Source: JASEJA01 sp038872535 | GTDB taxonomy: Archaea; Thermoproteota; Bathyarchaeia; Bathyarchaeales; Bathycorpusculaceae | Direction of reading: 5' to 3' | Length of the DNA: 17,401 bases | Assembly (NCBI GenBank): GCA_038872535.1 | Contig: JAVZJY010000024.1 | Coordinates: forward strand, 1 to 17,401 | Part shown: positions 1 through 6,563 of the stretch, in pieces | How positions within the stretch are numbered: position 1 is the stretch's first letter | Layout of the letters: each line of letters opens with the position of its first letter | The notes under the pieces: generated by a model | The model's database searches: none | Told to the model about the DNA's origin: nothing | What the model saw: only the letters and a program-made list of their open reading frames with translations | Position numbers and translations under genes: made by a program

Positions 1-1266
1 CAATGCCCCAAACCCCAATGCGTTCCGGGCTGTCCCGTAGAAGTTGAAATCCCAGCCTTCATCAAACTCATTAGAGAAGGAAAATTCGACGAAGCTGTAA
101 AGAAGATTAAGGAAAAGAACAGTCTTCCAGCAATTTGCGGGCGGGTTTGTCCTCAAGAAGAACAGTGCCAAATGAACTGTGTTTTGGGGAAGGCTGGAGA
201 CCCAGTAAACATTGGGAGATTAGAAAGGTTTGTAGCTGACTGGGAAAGGCAGAAAGGTGTTACAGTACCAGAGAAAGCTCCACCAACAGGCAAAAAAGTG
301 GCAATTATAGGCGCTGGACCCGCCGGATTAACGGCTGCCGCAGATCTAGCCAAGTTGGGACATGAAGTTGTGATTTTTGAGGCTTTACATTTGCCAGGCG
401 GCGTCCTTGTTTATGGAATTCCAGAGTTCCGCTTGCCAAAGAGCATTGTTCAGGCGGAGGTTGATTACATTAAAAAGTTGGGTGTGGAACTGCGTTTGGG
501 CTATTTGATTGGCAGAATTCACACAATTCCAGAACTGCTTAAGGAGGAAGGTTTTGATGCAGTCTTCATCGGGACTGGTGCTGGTTTGCCACAGTTTTTA
601 GGCGTGCCCGGCGAAAACTTGGGCGGAATTTACAGCGCCAACGAATTTTTAATTAGAGTCAATCTGATGAAATCCTATGCTTTCCCAGTTTATGACACGC
701 CCATAAGAATTGGCAAGCATGTGGCAGTTATTGGCGGCGGAAACGTAGCCATGGACAGCGCCCGCTCCGCCCTACGCTTAGGCGCGGAAGAAGTCTGCAT
801 CGTTTATAGACGCTCAAGAGAAGAGATGCCAGCCCGCAAAGAAGAAATAGAAAATGCCGAGGAAGAGGGGATAATCTGCAAGTTTTTGGCTAACCCAACG
901 AGGTTTATTGGCGACGAGAAGGGCTGGGTTAAACAGATGGAATGCATCTGCATGGAACTTGGACCACCAGACGAAAGTGGAAGGCGAAGACCAGTTCCAG
1001 TTAAGGGTTCAGAATTCATAATGGATGTGGACACTGTTATTGTTGCCATTGGGCGAACACCAAACCCAATAATCCAACGCACTACCGAGGGGTTGGCGGT
1101 TACGAAATGGGGCACCATCCTTGTGGATGAAAATGGAAAAACAAGCCTTGAAGGAGTCTACGCGGGCGGAGACATCGTAACCGGCGAAGCAACAGTCATA
1201 AGCGCCATGGGCGCAGGCAAAAAGGCTGCAAAGGCAATTCACCAATATTTAATGAATAAAAAATAA
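1..1266 (+). CDS. NADPH-dependent glutamate synthase small subunit-like / NfnB-like oxidoreductase, 5' partial
   Basis: The reading frame is open from base 1, so the gene starts upstream; 421 residues are present and roughly the first 45 of a normal ~465-residue member are missing. The window opens inside the N-terminal FeS domain (cysteines at window residues 2, 7 and 11, then an ICGRVCP segment and further cysteines before the NIGRLERF helix). An FAD Rossmann motif GAGPAG lies near nt 310, and a second dinucleotide motif GGGNVA near nt 735 is followed by YRRSREEMPAR, whose arginines usually contact the NADPH 2'-phosphate. The FAD-closing YAGGD motif is near nt 1160. This family delivers NADPH electrons to a partner: glutamate synthase GltB, or in NfnAB and sulfide dehydrogenase a ferredoxin-linked partner. 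The partner is not in the window, so GltD and NfnB cannot be separated. The next gene is convergent, so this is the last gene of its operon. Confidence 0.9.
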   Translation, partial: QCPKPQCVPGCPVEVEIPAFIKLIREGKFDEAVKKIKEKNSLPAICGRVCPQEEQCQMNCVLGKAGDPVNIGRLERFVADWERQKGVTVPEKAPPTGKKVAIIGAGPAGLTAAADLAKLGHEVVIFEALHLPGGVLVYGIPEFRLPKSIVQAEVDYIKKLGVELRLGYLIGRIHTIPELLKEEGFDAVFIGTGAGLPQFLGVPGENLGGIYSANEFLIRVNLMKSYAFPVYDTPIRIGKHVAVIGGGNVAMDSARSALRLGAEEVCIVYRRSREEMPARKEEIENAEEEGIICKFLANPTRFIGDEKGWVKQMECICMELGPPDESGRRRPVPVKGSEFIMDVDTVIVAIGRTPNPIIQRTTEGLAVTKWGTILVDENGKTSLEGVYAGGDIVTGEATVISAMGAGKKAAKAIHQYLMNKK

Positions 1267-1317
1267 ACCAATAGCGCCTCCCATCTCTAGATAAATTTAT
1301 GATGAAGTAGCCATAGC

Positions 1318-1689
1318 CTATTGAATGGTTGCTTGGTTTAGAAGCTTGTTTAACAGTGTTTTTTGTCCTTTTATTAGAATGCCATTTTTTAAAATGCTTG
1401 TTTGAAAGTTTGGAGATAGGTTTTTCAGCTCAACAAGGTCGACTGGAATGCCAAGGGCAAGCTCTATTCTAGCGTTTAAGTCAAGTAATTCTTCGAAATT
1501 TAGTTTTGGGTTTGAATGTATGCATACGTCTATATCTCTTACGTAGTCTCGTGTTGTTAGGCTTCCAAAAATTATTGCGAGCTGAATTCTTTTCTGGTTT
1601 AACAATAATTTTCTGATTTTTCTGACTATCTCTTCCTTTCCTTTCTGATTAAGCTTATAGAATTGTATTTTATCATATATTGATTGCAT
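1318..1689 (-). CDS. mntA: MntA-type minimal nucleotidyltransferase antitoxin
   Basis: A 123-residue protein with the minimal nucleotidyltransferase (MNT) fold. Helical N-terminus, then IIFGS at about residues 40-44, and an eight-residue spacer to DID at about 53-55. These are the GS and metal-binding DxD signatures, with the spacer two residues shorter than the common GSX10DXD form. The C-terminal part (GIPVDLVEL, then LKNGILI) is typical of MntA-like antitoxins. In characterised MntA/HepT pairs the antitoxin adds AMP to a tyrosine of the HEPN toxin and silences it. It lies downstream of hepT, overlaps it by 17 bases, and has a GAAGGA site six bases before its ATG, consistent with translation from one mRNA. 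The fold and pairing are read from sequence; the enzymatic role is inferred from the family. Confidence 0.82.
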   Translation of the reverse strand: MQSIYDKIQFYKLNQKGKEEIVRKIRKLLLNQKRIQLAIIFGSLTTRDYVRDIDVCIHSNPKLNFEELLDLNARIELALGIPVDLVELKNLSPNFQTSILKNGILIKGQKTLLNKLLNQATIQ

Positions 1690-2088
1690 ATTTTTCCTTC
1701 ACGCCCCTTAAAAATTTGTGGACGGCTTTGAAGTTGTTTTTGATGGAGTCATAGATTTTGGCGTCGTCTATTATCCAGTAACGGTGTGTTAATAGGTTTC
1801 TGAGACGTATTAGTGCGGTTAAATCCTTGGCGCAGTCGCAAATATCTTTTTCTTCCATTATTTTGAAGCATTCTGAGTATGACTGCGGTGCACATTTAAG
1901 GTCTTCCATGGCTATTTGTAGGCATATGCTTCCTAAAGCTTCTGCAAGTACTATGATATGATATCTAACAGCGTATTTCTCTTCCATGCTAATTTTAGAG
2001 TAAGGTTTTGATGTTAGCGTTTAAGTTCAGTCTCCGATTCTAGAATTTCATTCATTCTTTGTTTAAGCTGATCAATGTTTATTGGCAT
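1673..2088 (-). pseudogene. hepT: HepT-type HEPN RNase toxin, N-terminus displaced by a one-base frameshift
   Basis: The uninterrupted part (1987 to 1673, 104 residues) is helical and carries RNLLTHRY, the RX4HXY HEPN motif: R and H form the RNase site and the Y is the residue AMPylated by MntA. HepT proteins are normally about 130-140 residues. The missing N-terminus is present just upstream in another frame: an ATG at 2088 opens 24 residues (MPINIDQLKQ..., ending in ETELKR) that stop at 2014. The hepT frame read upstream of 1987 gives LTSKPYSKIS before its ATG. Inserting one base near 2017 joins the pieces into a 138-residue protein whose ELKR-LTSKPYS junction looks like an intact HepT. It is either a real frameshift, leaving the toxin truncated, or a consensus error. 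The 1987 ATG has no clear ribosome site. An AT-rich TTATAA at about 2122-2128 could be the promoter. Confidence 0.72.
2014..2088 (-). other. Out-of-frame 5' fragment of hepT (24 codons)
   Basis: Short open frame starting at ATG 2088 and ending in TAA at 2014. It encodes an amphipathic, charged helix (MPINIDQLKQ then RMNEILESETELKR) of the kind that begins HepT proteins. Alternative in-frame starts are GTG 2100 and TTG 2103. It is listed separately because it would be missed if only the 104-residue downstream frame were annotated. I consider it a gene fragment rather than an independent peptide. Confidence 0.6.
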
Positions 2089-2290
2089 TCCTATCAGCAC
2101 CAATAAATAATGAGATTTGCAATTATAACATTATTGCCAATTTCGAAACAGTTCATTAAAGCGCCAGACGCAGCCTGTTTTTGCAATTTTACAAAGATAA
2201 AAGCTTGATGGTGTTAAAATCATTTTTGAAGCAAAAGTTTTATGAAAACGGTTGTAAATGAAGGATTCAAACATTAGGAGAGTAGGCAGA

Positions 2291-3079
2291 TTGGATATTG
2301 TTGTTTGTGTTAAGCATGTTCCGGAAACTGCAGAGGCAGAATTAAAGATTGACGCTAGCGGCAAAAGTATAGAAAAGGCTGGTTTGGTCTTTGACATTAA
2401 CGAGTGGGACGATTATGCTTTGGAAGAGGCTGTGCGCATTAAAGAGAAGTTTGGCGGAACAGTTACAGCCATAACCATAGGCGCTGAAGATTCAGACAGC
2501 ACACTGCGCAAGTGTTTAGCCCGTGGAGCAGACAAAGCCATACGCTTAACAGACCCAAAATTTGCTAGTTCAGATGCTTATGCCACAGCAAAAATTCTGC
2601 GCAACGTCATCAAAACGCTTCATTATGATTTGATTTTGACTGGTATGCAGGCTGGCGATGACGGCTACGCCATGGTTGGCCCAATATTGGCTGAGATGCT
2701 TGGAATCCCTCATACAACGATGGTTAAAAAAATTGAGTTAGAGGCTGGAGCAGCCAAGGTTAACCGTGAATTGGAAGGCGGTTTAGAAGAGCAGCTTGAA
2801 ATACGATTGCCAGCGTTAATTTCTGTTCAGACGGGCATTAATGAGCCACGTTATGTTTCCATAATGGGCATTCGGAAGGCTATGCAAAAAGAAATAAAAG
2901 TAATGACTTTGGCGGACACTGGTTTGTCTGAGGCGGATGTGGGTGAGGCTGGTTCTTGGCTTAAAATAGAGAAGCTTTATGTGCCGCCAGCAGAAAAGCA
3001 AGCAGAATTCCTCAAAGGAACTCCAGACGAGGTTGCCGCAAAAATTGCTGAGATCCTAAAGGCAAGGGGGTTGATATAA
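2291..3079 (+). CDS. etfB: Electron transfer flavoprotein, beta subunit
   Basis: Small subunit of the ETF heterodimer that takes electrons from acyl-CoA dehydrogenases. The 262-residue protein begins with the family's IVVCVKHVPET strand and loop, then DDYALEEAVRIKE. The nucleotide-binding stretch near residues 118-135 (QAGDDGYAMVGP) resembles the VGP form of FixA/Acidaminococcus-type ETFs more than the QTGQ form of mitochondrial ETF, by memory only. I chose TTG 2291 because AGGAG (2276-2280) lies 10 bases before it and the protein then starts like its relatives; ATG 2258 would add 11 unusual residues (MKDSNIRRVGR) and place the ribosome site inside the gene. Its stop is directly followed by the etfA ATG, so the two are translated together. 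The ~200 bases upstream are AT-rich intergenic DNA shared with the divergent hepT; TTTTATGA at about 2238-2245 is a possible TATA box. Confidence 0.93.
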   Translation: MDIVVCVKHVPETAEAELKIDASGKSIEKAGLVFDINEWDDYALEEAVRIKEKFGGTVTAITIGAEDSDSTLRKCLARGADKAIRLTDPKFASSDAYATAKILRNVIKTLHYDLILTGMQAGDDGYAMVGPILAEMLGIPHTTMVKKIELEAGAAKVNRELEGGLEEQLEIRLPALISVQTGINEPRYVSIMGIRKAMQKEIKVMTLADTGLSEADVGEAGSWLKIEKLYVPPAEKQAEFLKGTPDEVAAKIAEILKARGLI

Positions 3080-4069
3080 ATGCCAGAAATTTTTGTTTTA
3101 GCTGAGCATAGGCAAGGACAAATCCGCGACATAACTTATGAAATGTTGACAAAAGCCAGAGAAACCGCAGAAAAAGCAAACATGCAATTAACCGCTGTGA
3201 TTCTTGGCAAAGAAGTCAAGGAAAAAGCGAAGGCATTGGCTGAGTATGCCAAGAAAGTTTTGGTTGTTGAAGACGCAAAACTTGAAAACTTTAATTCTGA
3301 AGCTTATCAAAAGGTGTTAACAGCCCTCATTAAAGAATATAAGCCAACCCTAACGTTGATGGGTCACACGTCTTATGGCATTGAATTGGCTCCAAGACTT
3401 GCTGCAGCCTTGAATATTCCGCTTGCAACTGACTGCATAGACCTAGCATTGGAAGGTGACACGTTAACTGTTACGAGGCAAATGTATGGTGGAAAAGTGA
3501 ACGTAAAGGCAACCATGCGCAAAGCAGGAGGCTACATGGTAACAGTTCGTCAAGCGGCCTTTACCGCCCAAAAACCAGCCACGCCAGCAAACGGAGAAAT
3601 AATAGAAAAGCCATCGCCCCTCACAGAAGAGGTAACCACAAAACGCTTCATCCAGTACATACTGCCGCCGCCCGGCGGAGTTGACATAACAGCCGCAGAA
3701 AAACTTGTTGGAATAGGCAGAGGAATAAAAGACCAGAGCAACATACCCCTAATAGATGATTTTGCCAAAAGCATCGGCGCAGTCCTAGCCTGTTCACGTC
3801 CAATAGTGGATAAGGGCTGGCTTCCCAACGACCGCCAAGTTGGAAGTTCGGGGAAAACTGTAAAACCGAAACTTTACATTGCTGTTGGAATAAGTGGCGC
3901 CTTCCAACATGTTTTGGGAATGAAAAACTCTGACCTAATAATAGCCATAAACAAGGACCCCAATGCCCCAATATTCAGTTTCGCAGACTATGGCGTTGTG
4001 GAAGACTTGTTCAAAATTGTGCCTTCTTTGAAAAACAAGATTTATGAGTTAAAGGGACAGAAAGCCTAA
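3080..4069 (+). CDS. etfA: Electron transfer flavoprotein, alpha subunit
   Basis: Large ETF subunit, 329 residues, the usual length. The N-terminal domain (about 1-185) contains MGHTSYGIELAPRLAAAL. The C-terminal FAD domain (about 205-329) carries the standard series: GRGIKD, ACSRPIVDKGWLPNDRQVGSSG, YIAVGISGAFQH, INKDPNAPIFSFADYGVVED. The arginine, serine and histidine positions of the FAD pocket appear intact. The ATG directly follows the etfB stop, with an AAGGGGG site about seven bases upstream. Whether the pair bifurcates electrons (to ferredoxin plus crotonyl-CoA) or is a simple carrier cannot be settled by eye. No ETF:quinone oxidoreductase is in the window. An acyl-CoA dehydrogenase follows after 31 bases, almost certainly on the same transcript. 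Confidence 0.95.
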   Translation: MPEIFVLAEHRQGQIRDITYEMLTKARETAEKANMQLTAVILGKEVKEKAKALAEYAKKVLVVEDAKLENFNSEAYQKVLTALIKEYKPTLTLMGHTSYGIELAPRLAAALNIPLATDCIDLALEGDTLTVTRQMYGGKVNVKATMRKAGGYMVTVRQAAFTAQKPATPANGEIIEKPSPLTEEVTTKRFIQYILPPPGGVDITAAEKLVGIGRGIKDQSNIPLIDDFAKSIGAVLACSRPIVDKGWLPNDRQVGSSGKTVKPKLYIAVGISGAFQHVLGMKNSDLIIAINKDPNAPIFSFADYGVVEDLFKIVPSLKNKIYELKGQKA

Positions 4070-4100
4070 ACTTCTAAACCTTAAAAGGAGAAAACTGAAA

Positions 4101-5255
4101 ATGGAGTTTAAATTAAACGAGGAACAACAAGAAATAAAGCGTGCTGTCCGAGAGTTCTGCGAAAAAGAGTTTACGCCAGAACTCGCCCTAGAATACGATC
4201 AAAAAGAAGATTTTCCAACTGCTCTTTACAAAAAGGCCGCCCAACTTGGATTTACAAGTATGAGAATACCAACGGAATATGGTGGACAAGGCTATGGCGT
4301 CCTAGAAGACTGCATAGTTGTTGAAGAAATGTGCCGTGTTGACCCGGGGTTAGGAGTTGCGGTGTCGCTTGGAAACCTAATGGTGCCAGATGTGCTTCTT
4401 AGGCATGGCAGTGAAGAGCAAAAAGAAAAATATATTCCGCCTCTTGCTAAAGGGGAGAAAATTGCTGCTGCCGCCTTTACAGAACCAGAGCATGGAAGCG
4501 ACATAACACGCATGGATACGACAGCCGTGAAAAAGGGAAACGAATGGGTTATCAACGGCGCTAAAGAATTCATTACAAACGCTCCGATAGCAGACACTTT
4601 CATAATATTATGCCAAACAGACCCAAATGCAACGCCATCCCACCGCGGGCAAAGCCTGTTTCTGGCCGAAAAGGGAATGCCGGGTTTAGAAGCCACGAAA
4701 CTGCATGGAAAGATGGGCATAAAACCCTGCGTGACAGGTTCGCTTTCTCTAAGCGATTTGAAAGTGCCCGAAACAAACTTGGTTGGTGAGTTAAACAAAG
4801 GTTTCTATTATACACTGGAGCTTTTCGACGGAACTCGCATAACTGTTGCTGCACAAGCAGTTGGAATGGCGCAGGGCGCCTTTGAAAAAGCCTTAAACTA
4901 TGCTAAAACTCGCAAACAATTTGGACAAACAATTATCAATTTTCAAGGAGTATCCTTTAAACTTGCTGAGATGGCTATGAAAATAGAAGCAGCTCGTTTA
5001 ATGATGTATAAGGCAGCATGGTTATACGATAAAGAGAAGCCAAACGCAATGGCGACTTCTATGGCGAAAGCTTACGCTAGTCGTGTAGCCATGGAAGTCA
5101 CAGACGATGCCATTCAAATATTTGGAGGATATGGCTATTTAGCAGACTATCATGTGGAACGGTTCCACCGATGTGCGAAAATTACGGAAATCTACGAAGG
5201 AACAAGTGAAATTCAGAAATTAACAATAATTAATTTCTTGCAAAAACAAGCATAA
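4101..5255 (+). CDS. Acyl-CoA dehydrogenase (paralogue 1)
   Basis: FAD enzyme oxidising acyl-CoA to trans-2-enoyl-CoA, with EtfAB as electron acceptor. At 384 residues it is full length: helical N-terminal domain (1-120), beta domain with TEPEHGSD at 127-134, C-terminal helical domain with the RKQFGQ motif and the FGGYGY flavin loop. The catalytic base is Glu366 in IYEGTSEIQ, the position used by short/medium-chain and butyryl-CoA dehydrogenases. The usually invariant Asp of the RDAKI motif is Cys358 here (HRCAKI), while the second paralogue keeps Asp. A strong AAAGGAG site precedes the ATG by about ten bases. By hand count 65 of the first 92 residues match the dehydrogenase at 6563. Chain-length preference cannot be told from sequence. 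The gene closes the etfBA operon and is followed by a pyrimidine/T tract. Confidence 0.95.
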   Translation: MEFKLNEEQQEIKRAVREFCEKEFTPELALEYDQKEDFPTALYKKAAQLGFTSMRIPTEYGGQGYGVLEDCIVVEEMCRVDPGLGVAVSLGNLMVPDVLLRHGSEEQKEKYIPPLAKGEKIAAAAFTEPEHGSDITRMDTTAVKKGNEWVINGAKEFITNAPIADTFIILCQTDPNATPSHRGQSLFLAEKGMPGLEATKLHGKMGIKPCVTGSLSLSDLKVPETNLVGELNKGFYYTLELFDGTRITVAAQAVGMAQGAFEKALNYAKTRKQFGQTIINFQGVSFKLAEMAMKIEAARLMMYKAAWLYDKEKPNAMATSMAKAYASRVAMEVTDDAIQIFGGYGYLADYHVERFHRCAKITEIYEGTSEIQKLTIINFLQKQA

Positions 5256-5258
5256 CAC

Positions 5259-5275
5259 TCTTCTCTTTTCTTTTT
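5259..5275 (+). terminator. T-rich archaeal-type terminator after the first acyl-CoA dehydrogenase
   Basis: Seventeen bases that are all C or T except for one A, ending in TTTTTC, four bases after the stop codon. Archaeal polymerases terminate at such oligo-T stretches without needing a hairpin. Position supports ending the etfB-etfA-dehydrogenase transcript here. Confidence 0.5.
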
Positions 5276-5292
5276 CGAAATCAGATAGTTTT

Positions 5293-5330
5293 AAGGGAAT
5301 AAAATCAGTGTTCCCTCAAAAATTTTATTA
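5293..5330 (+). promoter_or_regulatory. Inverted repeat next to a TATA-like box upstream of the 3-hydroxyacyl-CoA dehydrogenase
   Basis: AGGGAA (5294-5299) and TTCCCT (5311-5316) form a perfect six-base inverted repeat with an 11-base spacer; extending one base outwards on each side gives an A/C non-pair and one further base gives a T/A pair. The AT-rich AATTTTATTA (5321-5330) follows at once and lies about 45 bases before the GTG start, fitting a TATA box with a short leader. The repeat could be an operator for a dimeric regulator, or a leftover hairpin terminator of the upstream operon because it is followed by A/T runs. Confidence 0.3.
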
Positions 5331-5375
5331 CCTTTGCCAACATTCACCATTATGCAGTAAAAAGGAGGAAAAATT

Positions 5376-6563
5376 GTGGCAATTGGAAATTTGAAAAAAG
5401 CGGCAGTTATAGGTTCTGGAGCAATGGGTCATGGGATAGCCCAACTTTTGGCAATGGCTGGCTATGAAGTTGCAATGGTGGACATAAGCGACGAACTACT
5501 CCAAAAGGGGAAGGAGAAAATTAAATGGAGTTTAGATAAATTTGTTGAAAAAAAGCGGATAAGGGCGGAGGATGCAGCAGCAGCTTTAGCTCGGATAACT
5601 ACAACAACAAGTTATGAGCAAGCAGCGAAAGACATAGACCTGGCAATAGAAGCAGTTTTGGAGAACATTGAAATAAAAAAGAAGGTTTTCGCCACCCTTG
5701 ACCAGTTGGCTCCTTCTCATGCCATATTTGCATCAAACACTTCAACATTAAGCATAACAGAAATGGGAAAAGCAACAAAACGCCCAGACAAAGTTGCTGG
5801 AATGCACTTCTTCAACCCACCACAGCTGATGGCTTTGGTTGAAGTTATAAAAGGCGAAAGCACAAGCCAAGAAACCATAAACATGCTGATGGAGCTTGCC
5901 AAAAAACTTGGAAAAACGCCAATAGCGGTGCGGAAAGACGTAAGGGGCTTTATAGTGAACAGGATATTGGGAGCAGTTTTCAACGAGGCTTTCTGGGCTT
6001 ACCACAGAGGAGAAACCACAAAAGAGGGAATAGACGCATCCGTAAAGTACAGCGGTGGCTTTCCAATGGGTTGGTTTGAACTGGCAGATTTCGTCGGCTT
6101 AGACATAGCTTACGAAGTAGGCAAAATCTTGTATGAAGCTTATGGCGAAAGAATGAAACCCTGCGCAGAAGTGATAGAGCCCTTAGTGAAAGGAGGCAAG
6201 CTTGGACAAAAAACAGGCGTAGGCTTCTATGATTGGACTAAGGGGAGACCAAGGATACCCTTCAACCTACTTGAGGAATATGACGTTGAAAGGTCATGGG
6301 CTGTGGCTATTAATGAAGCAGCTTGGCTTATCCATGATGATGCTGCAAATCCGGCAGACATTGACACTGGAATGAAGTTGGGAACTTATTGGCCTTCTGG
6401 ACCTTGCGAGTATGCTGACAGAACTGGCTTGGACACTGTGCTCAACAGGCTTAAGGAATTGTACGCCAAATATGATATGGAACTTTATAAGCCATGTCCA
6501 CTTTTGGAGGAGTATGTTAGCAAAGGGTGGACTGGCAAAAAAGCTGGAAGGGGGTTCTATTAA
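5376..6563 (+). CDS. 3-hydroxyacyl-CoA dehydrogenase with two C-terminal domains
   Basis: NAD-dependent oxidation of (S)-3-hydroxyacyl-CoA to 3-ketoacyl-CoA. GTG start, set by AAAGGAGGA (5361-5369) seven bases upstream; 395 residues. Rossmann domain at 1-185 with GSGAMG at 13-18, SNTSTLSI, catalytic His144 in MHFFNPP and Glu156 in LVEVIKG. The first C-terminal domain (190-285) begins RGFIVNRI and ends GVGFYDW; a second, diverged copy (about 300-395) ends KKAGRGFY. This double layout matches the N-terminal half of archaeal crotonyl-CoA hydratase/3-hydroxybutyryl-CoA dehydrogenase fusions, but the hydratase half is absent and a separate hydratase gene sits at 8001. Its stop overlaps the next start as TAATG, so it is translationally coupled to the second acyl-CoA dehydrogenase. 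Confidence 0.94.
   Translation: MAIGNLKKAAVIGSGAMGHGIAQLLAMAGYEVAMVDISDELLQKGKEKIKWSLDKFVEKKRIRAEDAAAALARITTTTSYEQAAKDIDLAIEAVLENIEIKKKVFATLDQLAPSHAIFASNTSTLSITEMGKATKRPDKVAGMHFFNPPQLMALVEVIKGESTSQETINMLMELAKKLGKTPIAVRKDVRGFIVNRILGAVFNEAFWAYHRGETTKEGIDASVKYSGGFPMGWFELADFVGLDIAYEVGKILYEAYGERMKPCAEVIEPLVKGGKLGQKTGVGFYDWTKGRPRIPFNLLEEYDVERSWAVAINEAAWLIHDDAANPADIDTGMKLGTYWPSGPCEYADRTGLDTVLNRLKELYAKYDMELYKPCPLLEEYVSKGWTGKKAGRGFY

Noticed and set aside
2258..2290. ATG 2258 as the etfB start
   Set aside because: It would place the AGGAG ribosome site inside the gene and add 11 residues unlike EtfB N-termini; TTG 2291 fits better.
1987..2290. tRNA, CRISPR or other RNA gene in the intergenic space between hepT and etfB
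   Set aside because: No cloverleaf, CCA-adjacent acceptor, or repeated spacer pattern was seen; only AT-rich sequence and the hepT 5' fragment.
4292..4798. Long minus-strand open frame (168 codons) within acyl-CoA dehydrogenase 1
   Set aside because: It is an antisense shadow of a well-supported gene, with no recognisable motif or ribosome site.
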